Shown here in pieces: positions 38,626 through 50,602 of a DNA stretch of 64,000 bases. Source of the DNA: Euglena gracilis (taxonomy: Eukaryota > Euglenida > Euglenophyceae > Euglenales); NCBI GenBank assembly GCA_039621445.1, contig CP154956.1, positions 89,906,482 through 89,970,481 of the forward strand, in the 5' to 3' direction. How positions within the stretch are numbered: the first letter of the stretch is position 1; each line of letters opens with the position of its first letter. Both the position numbers and the translations under genes were made by a program. The notes beneath the pieces were generated by a model that saw only the letters and a list, made by a program, of their open reading frames with translations, did no database searches and was not told the origin of the DNA.

Positions 38626-39261
38626 GTAATATATTTATATTATTAATATGTTATTTTTCTTATTTCCATTTGCAAAAATGTTTATGTTGTTTATTTTAAG
38701 GTTTTAATTAATTCTTTTTAAACTGCATTTATGAATGTGATGTGTGGCTGACATTCATGCCTACAACTCCTCCAGGTCCCTCCCTCCCCTCCTCACAGGT
38801 CCCACCGCACCTCACACCCGCCGGCCGGGGGCAGACCCCCGATGCTGTCCTCCACAACCCCGCTGCCCTCTCTCGGCTCATCCCTTGGTGAGAGGGCCAG
38901 GCTGTCTCACCCCAGTCACTGACGAGCTTCCCTGCCGGAGAGGAACCGGCGATTCCCAATGACCCGAATGCGGGCATCGAGGGAGGATGACGGCAGGGGG
39001 AACTTTGACGAGGTTGGTGGTGGGTACCCGGACTGACCGCAGTGGGTCAGAGACACCACCCCTTCCCCCTTTACCCCAACCCTGGGCCGGTGTAGGTGGG
39101 GCGACAGCATACATACCTGGCAAAGAAAGATGCGATAAAACCCCCTCACCCCCGGGCAGTTGTCGCCCTCGCTTGTCATATTTGTTAGTCACCTTCTCAC
39201 CCAGGAAGTTGTCTCCTCCACCTGAATCCACTGACTGTTCAGGTGACAACCCCCCCCCCCC

Positions 39262-39945
39262 GGGGGTCACACCCAAAAATCACCTCCATTTTTTTTTGCT
39301 TGAAGGGTCGTCTTGTCTAGTGATCACCCCAACCCCCGTGATTGTCAGTGGCGGCTGGATATGTGGGGGAGGAGAGTGTCCTGTGACTGCCTGTGACTTA
39401 GGTGCTTAGACCGAGAAATGAAGTTGTTAGAGTATTAGAGTATAAGGACGAAATTGAAAAGTGGGAAGAGGGCAGGAGGCAAGAGCAGCACTGGGACGTA
39501 AGGGTGTAGACCCACCCATGGGAACCACACCAACCACACAAGGTGAGTGTGCGTCCCTAAAGCGCTGGAATTGCACCAGAGTTGCTCACCCTGCCAGGCG
39601 GAGCAACAAAAGAGCACTGGTGTAAGGGGTCCCTGGCCCCTCACCGCACAAACTGGGCCAGAAGCGAAGTTAGCACCGGCTATAAACAGACAAGAAGCCT
39701 CAGTGCAACTAAGGGGGTCACACCCAACAATCACCTCCACTTTTTTTTTTTTGCTTGAAGGGTCACCTTGTCTAGTAATCACCCCAACCCCCGTGATTGT
39801 CAGTGGCTGCTGGATATGTGGGGGAGGAGAGTAAAAAATTGATGCTTTATTAAAAATGCCTGTGATTTAGGTGCTTGGACCGAGAAATGAGGTCGTTAGA
39901 GTATTAGAATATAAGGACGAAATTGAAAGATTGAGAAGGTATTGC
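39262..39945. repeat. Pair of direct repeats of about 200 bp
   Basis: 39,262-39,476 and 39,709-39,930 share AATCACCTCCA, a T-run, GCTTGAAGGGTC, CCCGTGATTGTCAGTGGC, GGATATGTGGGGGAGGAGAG and TAAGGACGAAATTGAAA. The second carries an insertion (AAAAATTGATGCTTTATTAA). Confidence 0.75.
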
Positions 39946-40334
39946 AGGAACAGTTTTTTTTTTGTGCAAACTGAAAAAATGCCTGAGAAAGAAGATGGCC
40001 AAAAAGGAATGAGTTTATGGACCTGTAGAGAAAACATTGGCCCCTCAATTTCACCGACTGCCCCCAAGAAGCAGGTCCACAAAAATGACCCTCCCCCTTT
40101 GAAGTTCATCCCATTTCGGCGACAGTTGTGGTGACTCACCACAACCCCAAAATCATGCTAGCCCCCCCCCCCCGAAACCCCCCCCCCCCCCATTTTACCC
40201 AAATTTACTGTTCGGGGGGGGGGGGGGGGCGAGTTTGGGGGAAAACCCACAGCGGGCGGGGGGGCCCGCGGGGGGCCGCGAAGCCACCGAGCCGACTGCC
40301 GGGCCTCAGCTCGCCGCCGCGACGGTCGGTCCAG

Positions 40335-40418
40335 ATGGCCCCCTCGCCGCTCGCGCCCTTCGAGCACCTCGAGTCCCTGGCGGAGCAATCGGAGATCGTG
40401 GATTTCCGCCGGGGGACC
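40335..40418 (+). CDS. Possible first exon of the filamin-like gene
   Basis: GC-rich frame with ATG: MAPSPLAPFEHLESLAEQSE then IVDFRRG. The protein-like, GC-rich codons contrast with surrounding repeats. Linkage to the downstream exons is only by position and strand. Confidence 0.3.
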
Positions 40419-40597
40419 AGCGCTGAAAATCAGTGTCGGCAATGAGCCGAGTAAATACATGCAACAGGCAAACAGGCATTGCAAATGAAGCTCCACGGAA
40501 CCGGAAATTCTCACTTTTGGGCCTTTATTGGCTGGTTTTTGTGTTGGGAAGTCTTGGCATGGGGCTGTGCGGGAAGTTGCCACCGGACTACCCCCCC

Positions 40598-40812
40598 CCC
40601 CACCATGTCCAATGACCCCCCTATGTTTAACGACCCCCCCCCCCCCGGTCGGAGAACCCCCTTTCGGAGGTTTGGGCAGTCCGCAGAAGTGTTTTTTTTG
40701 CTCCGAAAACACCCTGAACCGACCCCCCAGTTGGAGGACACCTTCTTGGTCAGAACTCTATGTCCAACAACCCCCCCCACCCCCGGTTGGAGGACAGAGA
40801 TAACCTGTCGAT
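40598..40812. repeat. TGTCCAACGACC family copy
   Basis: CATGTCCAATGACCCCCC, TTTAACGACCCCC, GGTCGGAGAACCCC and GGTTGGAGGACAGAG match the copy at 49,838-50,235. Confidence 0.6.
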
Positions 40813-41119
40813 GGGCATAAGGGGGCAGGAAGGCATCACCTTCCCACCCAGGGAGTTGTTGCCTAAACACGCTGGGAATTGCCATCCAGGCTCATATTTC
40901 AGGCGACAACTTCTCGGAGAAGAAGAGAGGAACGAGTGTTGTGAAATGGGATGGTGTGTACCTGTCGGTGACTCCCCGGGGTGGCAGGTGCGACTTTGGG
41001 GGTGTTTTTTTTTATATATGAAAGCTTGGTGACCCAGACAAGAGGGGTGGGCAGATTCCATGGCAGATTCCATGGGCACATTCCATCCCAGCTCACCCTC
41101 CCCACAGGGGGGGGGTTGG

Positions 41120-41183
41120 CACCCCTCTAACTAAAGTGGAGTATGTGCCTGGCGGGCGCTTGGTGGCCGGCGTCGTAAACAAG
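41120..41183 (+). CDS. Filamin-like exon with GT donor
   Basis: Encodes TPLTKVEYVPGGRLVAGVVN then K, followed directly by GTAAGT, a canonical spliceosomal donor. If right, this gene mixes conventional and nonconventional introns. Confidence 0.45.
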
Positions 41184-41481
41184 GTAAGTCCCGCCAGGCT
41201 CCGGCCACCTCCACATACACAGACAAAATGAGCCAGAGGCGAACAACAGCGCCAGGCCAGAAGAAGGGATAAAAGGCACCAAAAAAACAGCCACAGTGCA
41301 CACAGGGGGGTTGGCACCCACGAAAGTCGGGTCTTTCCTCTGTTTGGCACAAATTTTCAATTTTTTTTCTGGATGCTGACCCCCAGAGTCCTCAAAAAAA
41401 CCTTCCGGTATATACATGCATGTAATGCCTCCCCCGCCTTCTGCCCGCCTGCCACTGGTCCCCCTGCCCAGCAGCTCTGCA

Positions 41482-41630
41482 AGACGCTCAGCCAGGCACA
41501 GCCCGCCGGGTTCGCATTGCGGTTCCGGGTCCAGACGAAGGACAGCGTCTTTGCGGAGAAGACGGTGGGTGGGGCCCCGGCCCTGGCAGAGCCGCAGCCG
41601 CGTGTCCCCACCGTCACCTTTGGGTTGGAC
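41482..41630 (+). CDS. Filamin-type Ig repeat exon
   Basis: Encodes LSQAQPAGFALRFRVQTKDS then VFAEKTVGG, resembling the A-B strands of filamin repeats (AG..F.iqtkD....GG). Filamin repeats form beta-sandwich rods in actin-crosslinking or membrane-linked proteins. Borders are approximate. Confidence 0.6.
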
Positions 41631-42099
41631 TGTGGGACAGCCGGCCAAACTCTGTGTGTTGGTCTCCTCAAAAATCGTGCGACACCCATCAAAATAAGAA
41701 TTGAAAGTGAAATTTTCAAAATAAAAGTAAAATAAAAAAAATGAAGAAAAATGAAAAAGGTTAAAAATAGGAACAAAGAAAACAAAAAAAAAACAAAAAC
41801 GAAAAAACAAAAACCTCACCTTTCAAGGAACTTGAAAGCCAAACCGAGCGTCAAAAGCATCGTGATATCAACCGAAAGACCAGCAGCATCCTTTTCCGTG
41901 CCCTCAAAATAATATTGGCAAGTGACCCGGAAGAAGTAATCACCAAGCCCAGAGAGGAGGATTCCAACGCGCCAGAATCAAATTTCCTTCGTGGTTTTTG
42001 CATGGGAATTGTGCGGGGATCAGCAATGCACTGAAGTGCAATGGTAACCGTTCATCAAGGCCACCACCAAATTTTCTTTTGTTTACACTGCAGCATTCC

Positions 42100-42350
42100 T
42101 CACTGCAGTAAGCACAAAGCTGCGCTCCACTGAGGCTCCCTATTCCATCCTGGGTTGGACTCTCCCCACCCTGCTCGGTAGGACCCCCCCGCCCTGCTCG
42201 GTAGGACTCTCCCCACCCTGCTCGGTAGGACTCTCCCCACCCTGCTCGGTAGGACTCTCCCCACCTTGCTCGGTAGGACTCTCCCCACCCTGCTCGGTAA
42301 GACTCTCCCCACCCTGCTCGGTAGGACTTCCCCACCTGCTCAGTAGGATT
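42100..42350. repeat. Minisatellite CCCTGCTCGGTAGGACTCTC
   Basis: About seven tandem units of CCCCACCCTGCTCGGTAGGA and TCTC immediately upstream of the filamin-type exon at 42,381; presumably intronic. Confidence 0.85.
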
Positions 42351-42380
42351 CCCGCCGCCCTCCGGATTCTTCAGCCGTGG

Positions 42381-42535
42381 CCGGGCGGCGACCGGTGGAC
42401 GGTCATCGCCCGCGGCCTGGACGTGGAGCACACGGTGGACGGCAGTGTGGTGGACCTCGGCACGGGGCAGTACGACGTCACGGTGCAGGTGACGAAGACC
42501 GGCCGGTACCAGGTGGACCTGCTGCCCCGGGTGGA
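42381..42535 (+). CDS. Filamin-type Ig repeat exon
   Basis: Encodes WTVIARGLDVEHTVDGSVVD then LGTGQYDVTVQVTKTGRYQV and DL, the 'GtY.V.v....G.Y.i.V' end of a filamin repeat. Confidence 0.65.
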
Positions 42536-42617
42536 GCCCGGCGTCCCGAGGCGCGGCAAAGAAAGGCTGGAAGAAGGCTGGGTGGGGTGGGAGGGGTGGG
42601 GTCATTTCAAACCAGAC

Positions 42618-42900
42618 AAAAACCCTCCCCCCAAATAATACCCCCTCCCCTTCGAGGTCCAAATTCAGCGACCGAGTTAATACCCCCCCCCTCCCAATCT
42701 CTGGCCGACAACCCGGAATTTGACCTGAAAATGTAGGTAAAAATCACAATCTCCAACAACAAATTATGAGGAAAATCGATTTTTCTGGATCATCTGTCCT
42801 CCAAGATGAATCGCTGAATTTCGTGAGAAAGCATAAAAATGACCGCAAAGGGGGGCTTTGGGTTGGGTCCTATGGGACTTCGAACGAAAACTTTCATGGC
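42618..42900. repeat. CCAAATAATA element, subfamily 2, partial
   Basis: Collinear with the left two thirds of 33,128-33,520. It lacks the right palindromic end. Confidence 0.65.
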
Positions 42901-43564
42901 ATTCATGATGTAACACGGTGCATGGGTCAACTTTGGAATTCTGTGCCAATTCTGCCAACCAAAATACCACAAGCAAGCGAGTGCCTTGCAAACGTTTTCG
43001 GGGAATTCAAAAATGCAAACACCATTGGAATGAAAACGACTTACTCTGTCGTGCGTGCCGCCGCCGGGCGGGGGCGGGGCCCCGCCCGGCCCCCGCTGTC
43101 GAAGCGCATCGTGTCCTCGCTGATCTCCAACTCCGTCAGTTCCCAGCTGGTACCGCCCAACGCCCTCGTGCTCACCATCCATGCCTGCCAGGGCCCGCTG
43201 GCCCCTCTAATCCCTTGACTGCCATTCAAGTGTCAAGTTTACGGCCAGCCCCCCAGCCCCCAGGACCCCCGAGGACTGGGTAATGCTCAGGCATTTATCA
43301 GTCTTAGTGTGATAAAATATCAAGGTAATTCACTGATCTGGATTTACGACAATACTCAAATGAATTTTTTCATTTATGTTTATTTCTATTTCCATTAAAC
43401 TGGGGACTTGTGTTAATGTGCCAATTATTTCGGTTACCATTGGGAAGATAATAATTTTCATCATAATATATTTATATGGGTTCTGATCAGTTATCCTCTC
43501 AGGAACGACATTGTCAACAGAAATCACACGAAGGATGAGTGTTGAAGGCATGGCCCATCAGCAG

Positions 43565-43990
43565 ATGTTTCTATCCCCCCCCCCCAATAAGAAACCCCCC
43601 CGGTTTATTATTTGGACACCCGAAGTCAGGGTCCAGGGGGGGGGTTATTATTTGGGGGGGGGGTTATTATTTGGGCAAAAACTTCGAAGGCAAAAATCGG
43701 CCCGAAAAAACCCCTCCACAAGCCCCAATGGTCACTTTTTTTGGCATTTTTGGGCTTTTTTTTTGAAAATTGGGTGATTTTTTTGGCACATTTTCTGCAC
43801 CAATTTGTCCCATTTTTGTGATTTTTGGCAACATTTCTGTTAATTTTTGACTCTGTTTTTATTTGGCTTCACACCTGCCGGAGGGGGGGGTTTATTATTT
43901 GGGCGGCCGAAGTCGGTCTTCAGGGGGGGTTTATTATTTGGGGGGGTTTTATTATTTGGGGGGGGTTTATTATTTGGGGGGGTTTATGTG
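43565..43990 (+). repeat. CCAAATAATA / TATTATTTGG element, subfamily 1
   Basis: Nearly identical to 58,830-59,222 and, inverted, to 49,425-49,815. Shared words include GGACACCCGAAGTCAGGGTC, AAAATCGGCCCGAAAA, CCAATGGTCACTTTTTTTGG, GCACATTTTCTGCACCAATT and GGCTTCACACCTGCCGGAGG. Confidence 0.85.
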
Positions 43991-44835
43991 GGCAGGTGAC
44001 TGCACCCTGACAAGAGTCCCTGACAACCTCCAGGAAAGGGGTTTCAGGATTGAACGATGGATTTCCGCGTCACTGTCCACTGACCAAATGTCAATATGCG
44101 GAGCACATATTTTGCACATATTCACTTGTTTTTTTTCTTTGAAAAAAGTGAATATTTCACATGTTTTGTGCACGTTTTGCACAAATTTTCAAGGATTTTC
44201 CCGCCGCATATTTGCCATTCCCACATATTTTTGGGGTTATTTGGGGCTATTTCTTTACGTTTTGGAACCATTTTTTTCGGCCATTTTCGGCAATTTTGGG
44301 CCATTTTGGCCCATTGTCAACCATTGTGGGCCATCTTTGAGCCACTTCGGACAGTCGGCCACAATTGGCTGTTTCTTTTTGTGACCAAAACAGCAACGAT
44401 GGCTATTATATAGGTCAGTTGGGCCTTTTTTCGTCGCTGAATCATCCTCCTTGGTTAAAAATTGCCAAAAATGCCCCCCCCCAAATGCCGAAATGGTTTA
44501 AAAATGAATGGAAATGGTCAGACAATGACCCATCGTGGCTGATGATGGGCTGAGATGGCCCAAAGGTGCTAATTTGGCCGAAAATGATTTACCACGTGGG
44601 GGCCCTGAACATGACCAAGAATGGCTGGGTTCCGGAAAACTAATATATTTCCCGCATATTTGCCACCTGGGGAATATCAAAGGGATCAGAAGGGGGAAAA
44701 ATGAAAAAAAATATAAAACGATTCAAAACAGAAATCATACAAAAGAGATCCGAAAACGCCAACCGGACCGAATGGCTTGAACAGCGCCGAAGGGCACAGG
44801 GCCACGCTGGCTCCCCGGGCCCCCCCCCCCCCCCT

Positions 44836-44908
44836 CAGTGGCCCCTGTGGCCGGCCCCATCTCCCCGTTCCACTCCCGGCTCGTGTTTGACGGCGGCCAG
44901 GCCCAGCC
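44836..44908 (+). CDS. Filamin-type exon, start of a repeat
   Basis: Encodes WPAPSPRSTPGSCLTAARP. Removing the intron element at 44,908-45,504 with one copy of its flanking repeat joins this in frame to WGFSVAPLAGQPGYF. The join gives a typical filamin repeat opening. Confidence 0.55.
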
Positions 44909-45504
44909 AGCGCTGAACGGGAATCGGGTTGAGTTTTTGAGGCCGACCCAACCCTGGGGGGGGGGAGGGTGCCTGCCTGGGTAGGAACCCCAAGGCAACC
45001 CAGATCCGACCCCCCAGGGTTGGGGTACATGGGTAAAGGGCTGGGCACTCGGGTCAGGCATTTCTGACAACAAAGGCGATGGAAGGCTTGAAAGTGAGTA
45101 TTTTGGGCAATTTCATCCGCCGGCCAGGCAGGCACTGACCCCTCCTCCCCCTGGGGAATAGTGCCTGCCCAGGCACCCTAGGGCACTCCGAGACCCCCCG
45201 CAGGACTGGAGGGGACCCCCCCAAAAATTGGGCCTTCTGAAGATTTCCCAAAACATTTCTGGCACTTCGAAACAGAAAGCCATACCCGTGCCTCTGGCCT
45301 GGGACCCCCCCCCCTGGGGGAGAGGAGGAAAGAACCTTGTTTAGTAATGGTATGACACGAAAGAAGAAGAGGAAGAAGAACAGAAGGACAGGAAAAAAAG
45401 ATTCAGACAGACAGGAATCCTGGAAACCACAGGTCTTGGGTGGGGGGGGGGGCGACCCCCCCCCCCGCCCAACCCAACCCCACTGGCGTTCCCGTACAGC
45501 CCTG
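44908..45504 (+). mobile_element. Intron of the filamin-like gene, same family as UGP intron 1
   Basis: The left end CAGCGCTGAACGGGAA (44,908-44,923) and right end TTCCCGTACAGCCCTG (45,489-45,504) are inverted repeats with 14 of 16 matches. The right end is identical over 16 bases to that of UGP intron 1 (5,389-5,404). An imperfect direct repeat GGCCC(A/T)G flanks it. The interior holds a copy of the GTGCCTGC family. Confidence 0.72.
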
Positions 45505-45608
45505 GCCCTGGGGGTTCAGCGTCGCTCCACTGGCGGGCCAGCCGGGCTACTTCCTCGTCAAGGCCAAGGACAAATACGGCGCACAGTGTGCCGCCCCCAA
45601 GCCCGGTG
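45505..45608 (+). CDS. Filamin-type Ig repeat exon
   Basis: Encodes PWGFSVAPLAGQPGYFLVKA then KDKYGAQCAAPKPGA, the 'aGqp..F.v.akDkyG' signature at the start of a filamin repeat. Confidence 0.65.
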
Positions 45609-45994
45609 CAGTAGAAGCGATGAGAGGCGAGGCCCATGCAACATACTCCCCACCAAGGCCAGCGTTTCCTTCCTCTGGTGACAGCCTGTGCTGCGTACCC
45701 CCAGGAGTGCGGACAATGCATGTGCAGCCCCGATTATGTGGATGGCCCAACAGCAGATCAGACGGCAGAAGTTGCCAATGCCCCGCGCTCCATCCACACA
45801 TCGTCACCCTTACCCTTGGAGACGTTTCTGGGTGGTGATGCATGGCTTGCCATTTCAGCGCAGTTCCACGGAAAGCTGCTCAACGCCGGAGAACTGCTGC
45901 GGGTTCCCATGCCCCCTCCTGATGTCATGCCAGAACTGGCCATCTCAGCAGTTGGAACCCACCCCAGGATTCCAGGCGCCAATCCCCACACGCG

Positions 45995-46115
45995 GGGCAC
46001 TGGGGCCCAACCCCACCTTCCTCGGGGAACAGGAGCGGCTGCAGGTGACGTGCCGGGACGCCGGGGTCCGGATTCTGGGCGAGGACAAGTACGACCTGGG
46101 CGTGTACAAGGTGGG
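45995..46115 (+). CDS. Probable filamin-like exon
   Basis: Encodes TFLGEQERLQVTCRDAGVRI then LGEDKYDLGVYKVG, with alternating strand pattern. Assigned by position and composition. Confidence 0.45.
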
Positions 46116-46227
46116 CCAGGGGGGGTGCCCGGCCGCCAGGGCGGTCGATAAGAGACGGGAAGTTTTTTTTTCCTTTGAGAACCGCTGCTTCAGTGCTTGA
46201 GGACCGCCCTTAGGCCTGAGTACTAAC

Positions 46228-46840
46228 TACCTCCCCCCCCTTGTCCAACGACCGGGCTTGTCTAACGACCACCCCCCCGGTCAGAGACGATCTTTTTGTA
46301 TACGATGTTGGTTCGGCCAAAATTGCTAAAAGTTGGCTAAAAACATTCAAAAATAGCCCAAAATGGCCTAAAATTGCCAAAGGATGGCCAAAAGTGCCCA
46401 AAAAGTTGCCAAAAATAGCAAAATAAGGCAAAAATGGCCAAAAGTAGCCAAAAACAGCCTAAAGTGGCCAAAAATGGGCAACGTGGGCCAAAGTGTGGCC
46501 AACAGTTGCCAAAAGTGGCCAAAAGCGACCAAACATGGCGAAAAGCGGTCAAAAATGCCTAAAAATTCCCAAAAGTGCCCCAAAAATGTACAAAAATGGC
46601 CAAAAGTGGCCAACCGTAGTCAAGGAATAGCATAAATGGCCAAAAACAGCCCAAAAATGGCCATATACCCCTATCTATGGTAAATTTTCCTCCAACTTGG
46701 GCTCCACCCCCCTTGTCTAACGACCACCCCCCCTGGTCGGAGACGAACATTAGCCATTTTAGCTGGCCATTTTAGCGACCGCCCCCCCGGTCAGAGACGA
46801 ACATTAGTGGTCGTTGGACAAGGGGGGGGGGAGGTAATAA
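46228..46840. repeat. Long copy of the TGTCCAACGACC family
   Basis: Outer ends TTGTCCAACGACC and GGTCGTTGGACAAG are inverted. Internal CGGTCAGAGACGA words and a degenerate 'gccaaaaatggcc' array resemble 12,390-13,010. The frames through it (rich in KWPK) are repeat artefacts. Confidence 0.7.
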
Positions 46841-46849
46841 TAGTCACTG

Positions 46850-47045
46850 ATAACGAAAAAAAAAACACATTATTTTTGACGTTATGGGTGGGTGGGCGAT
46901 GGTCCAAGGATGTCAGAAATCATTTTTTTCTCGAAGTCGACCCATTTTTTCCAAAAATACAGCCATTTTTTTGTCCGTTTTTTCCTATGAATTTTTCGTT
47001 GAATGTGCCCATGGGAAGTTTTTTTTTTGTTAAGGACCGCCATGC
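46850..47045. repeat. Copy of the 'TTTTTGACGTT..GATGGTCCAAGGATG' family
   Basis: Ends in TTAAGGACCGCC as at 36,780. See the fuller copy at 36,550. Confidence 0.6.
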
Positions 47046-47539
47046 CGGCCGCCAGAGTTTATAAGTTTGGTGAGCCAGAGGGGGGGAGGGGGTGGGGTTT
47101 GGGTCCGGCTCCCCTGGGTCCGGGAAAAAAGTGTGTCAGCCTGGTGCAACTTTCCGTGGAAAGAGCTCTGCGATGCCCCCCTCCCCGGCCAATTCCCCCC
47201 CCAGCAATTCCCCCTTTGTGCAGCATTTGTCTTTCGCAAAACTATCACCCCCTTCTGCCCTTCGGCCAGTGTATTGCTCCCCTTCGATGCAATTGACAAG
47301 AAGTGGAAAGCACCCCTTTTTGTTGGTTTTTTGTAAGCCCTAGCAATTCTCAATGGGTTTTAGCTTTGTATGTAGTCGTGCTTTGATATCATCAAAGATG
47401 CGTATCTCAAGGACCCAGGAACTCACCATCCATTTTTCGTCGACTCGGGTGGGTAGTTTGCACCTGTGGGCAATTGTTGGACCAGCAATGGTCACTTTTG
47501 CGCTTTTGTGCTGGCCAATTTGCCATGTGACGATTCCGG

Positions 47540-47925
47540 GGGGGTAAACACCCCAAATAATATACCCAGGGGTATGTTATTTGGGCAGCCGAAGTCGGGG
47601 GCCGGGGAGTTACATTATTTGGACAAAAATTTTCAAACTCAAACAGACCCAACCAAAAGGCACATTTTTATATAACCTCTGCATTCTTCACATTTTTGAC
47701 GCTTTGTTTTAGGCTGGTGCTGCCACGACTTTTTGGTACCAGTCAATTTTGCCAAAATGTGTTGTTTTTTTTGGAAAGAAAATGAGCATGTCCTGCCTTG
47801 CTCGATTTCCTCTCTGGGTCCAGCAGCGGGGGAATATTGTTTGTACAGCCGAAGTCCTCAGTCAGTGAGGGGGTATATTATTTGGGGGGTGTATGTTATT
47901 TGGGGGGTATTTTTATTTGGGGGGG
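47540..47925. repeat. TATTATTTGGG element, intact relative of 27,695-28,300
   Basis: CCAAATAATATACCC and GGGTATGTTATTTGG form an inverted left end. GCCGAAGTCGGGGGCCGGGG follows, and three TTATTTGGGGGG words close it. It lacks the MITE. Confidence 0.7.
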
Positions 47926-48644
47926 TTATGCGGAATGCAGAAGACACGGCAAAATAGACCCGAAATTTAGGGGCAGCTGAAGAAGGAACGATGGGAAGAA
48001 TGGGACCAAATGGAGGCCCTTTGGCCAGCCGGGTACTTTCTGTGTGTATGTCTTTGGATGTGTATGTGACCTGAGGCATCTGCTGTGTGTCTGTGCTGTG
48101 GTGGTGTGCGGAAGCACTTCGGTTGCAACCCTTGGGCGTTCTCTGTGTCTCCCAGCGCCCATCGCCGGGCACCCCCTGCACCCACATACAGCACAAACAC
48201 TGCTGGGAGCTACGCCATGCATGTCCACTTGACGAGTCCCCAGCATTCTGCACCTGCCCAGCGTCCTTTTGACTTCCTGTTGTGCCTTTTTTTGGCATCC
48301 TTGACCTCAAAGCAAATTGGATTCTCAGCTTTCGAAAAAAAAACAACAACAACACGGAACCATTTGTTTGAACGAAATGCCAATTGGTTGAATTTTGAAA
48401 TTTTGGAAGTTTGAAATTGAAATTTATTTGAAATGAAAAGTGCCACCGGCACACTGGCACTGCTGTCACGAGAGGGGTGGTTTTAGCTGCCCCTGCCATG
48501 ACTGGGGTTCAGATGCTTTCCATCCCCAACAGTTTGCGCCTGATGTGTGACTGAAAGCCGCTGTGCCCCAAGCTGAGCCAACTCTGCTGTGATCTGAGCG
48601 AACAGCTTCCTCGAAGCAGGCCAGGCGTGTCCGTGTTCAGTGGA

Positions 48645-48800
48645 AACCGGGCTACTGGCTTCCCGTCCCCATCGAGGGCTCGCCCCTCACCGTCACCGTC
48701 CTGCCGGACGCCCCCGACGTCGCGCGGTGCCGACTGGAGTGGCCGGAGGAGTACCACGCGGGGGACGAGGGCCACCCAGAGGTCCACCTCACCATGGGGA
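48645..48800 (+). CDS. Filamin-type Ig repeat exon
   Basis: Encodes TGYWLPVPIEGSPLTVTVLP then DAPDVARCRLEWPEEYHAGD. 'IxGSPxxVxVxPxxxD' is the diagnostic end of a filamin repeat. Confidence 0.7.
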
Positions 48801-49424
48801 AATGTGAGAGTTATCAGCAAATACCCGCACTCTTTGCACACTTTGACCATGTCCTGGTTGTACAGCTGTTGCGGCGTGCCCCACCAACATTTGCCAGTGT
48901 AGCTGCAGGGTGGTGGTCCCCTCTCACCAGGTGTGGTTGTTGCTGAGCCAAATGGGCTTACGGGTTCCCGTGAACTTGAAGTGGACAAATCAGAAAACAG
49001 AGTCAACAAGAATTTCGGAAACATCCCCTGCTGGGGGTGGCAGTCGTTTTGGATCAGTTCCAAAAACAGTGAAATTCCCCGGGGAAAAAACATGGCCAAC
49101 AGCGGAATCCACCCAAAAGGGCTGAAATTTCCTGATTCGGCAAAAAGCCTAAAGTAACCAAAAGAGGGTCAATACAGAACCTACAGGTCGTACCAGGAAG
49201 GGATGCGCTGCCAATGTCAAATACTTTCAGGACGCAAGTTTACAGGAACCCATGAACATGGGTATATGGGTTGAATGTGTGGTTTATGCTTACCTTCCTG
49301 GTATGCATTCACACCGGCTTGCATGGTCGTTGACCCAGAACGATAACGCAGCAAAAATGAATCATATTGATATAATGCAGCGATAATGCATTATAATACA
49401 CACGCGCGCGCACACACACACACA

Positions 49425-49815
49425 CATAACCCCCCAAATAATACCCCCCCCCAAATTATTACCCCCCTCCCCAAATAATAAACCCCCCCTGAGGACCGAC
49501 CTCGGCCGCCCAAATAACCCCCCTCTGGCAGCTGTGAAGGCATGGAGAAAGAGGAAAAAGCAGCAGAAATGTTGCCAAAAAATCACAAACTGGATGAAAT
49601 TGGTGCAGAAAATATGCCAAAAAAGCACCAATTTTTCATAAAAGCCCCCAAAACGGCTAAAAAATGACCATCGGAACGTATTGAGGGGGGTTTGGGCAGA
49701 TTTTTTGACTTCGAAAATTTTTGCCCGAATAATACCCCCCCCCCCAAATAATAAAGCCCCCTTGCTTGGACCCCGACTTCAAGTATCCAAATAAAAATCC
49801 GGGGGTTCATTATGT
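49425..49815 (-). repeat. CCAAATAATA element, subfamily 1, inverted copy
   Basis: Reverse complement of the 43,565 and 58,830 copies, with more divergence. It is followed directly by a TGTCCAACGACC element. Confidence 0.78.
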
Positions 49816-49837
49816 GGGGGGTTTAATATATACCCCC

Positions 49838-50235
49838 CCCCCTATGTCCAACGACCCCCCTATGTCCAACGACCACCCCCCCGGTCAGAGGACACCTTTT
49901 TGGAGGTTTGGCGAAAATTTTGGTCCCGGCACGAAGCGCCGGGCCGAAAATTTTTGTGCCCCAAATTGGTCAAAAATTGGCACAAATGCCATTTTTGGCA
50001 CTTTTTGGACAAAAATTTGTCAAAATTGCCCAAAATTTTCGGCGCAAAGCGCTGGAAGGGAAAATTTGACCTTTTTGGGGGGGTGGGGTCCCGATTACCC
50101 GCCAACATTTTTTTTGACCCCTTGTCCAACGACCACCCCCCCGGTCAGAGGACACCTTTTTGGTCACTACCCTATGTCCAACGACCACCCCCCCGGTCGG
50201 AGGACAGAGGTTACTGGTCGTTGGACATAGGGGGG
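49838..50235. repeat. TGTCCAACGACC element with GGTCGTTGGACA inverse end
   Basis: CTATGTCCAACGACCCCCC at the left and GGTCGTTGGACATAGGGG at the right are inverted repeats. Inside are repeated CGGTCAGAGGACACC words and an inverted core with GGCGCAAAGCGC. Confidence 0.75.
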
Positions 50236-50429
50236 GGAGGGTAATAAATAATACAACAGAATAATAAATAATATGAAATAATATATAACATTATCATTAA
50301 TATATTTATATACATGTATATTAACATTATTATAACATTATTTTTTGAATAATGCAGTGGCAATGCCTGATGTAAACGCATTTGATGATGCCAGATGATA
50401 CGAACGAGTTTCAGCCGCCTGCGCCTCCT

Positions 50430-50602
50430 CCGCGCCTTGTTGCCGGCCGTCGTGGACCGCTGGCCCCACTGCATCGCCCACCTGGCGGATCGCTTCGGCA
50501 ACCCGGTGGACAGTGCCCAGCTGGAGGTCGACACGGGCTCGGCCCACCTGACGCTGCGGGCGGTGCGCAACTTGAAGGAGGAGGGCCGCGTGGGGCTGAC
50601 CG
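50430..50602 (+). CDS. Filamin-type Ig repeat exon
   Basis: Encodes VVDRWPHCIAHLADRFGNPV then DSAQLEVDTGSAHLTLRAVR. 'A.DrfGNpvd' is characteristic. The next intron ends pair: CAGtcGTGGGG (50,603-50,613) with CCCCATccCTG (51,244-51,254), the same intron type as UGP. Confidence 0.68.

Noticed and set aside
46337-46635. ORFs rich in KWPK or GHFW on both strands
   Set aside because: They come from degenerate 'gccaaaaatggcc' repeats within a dispersed element.
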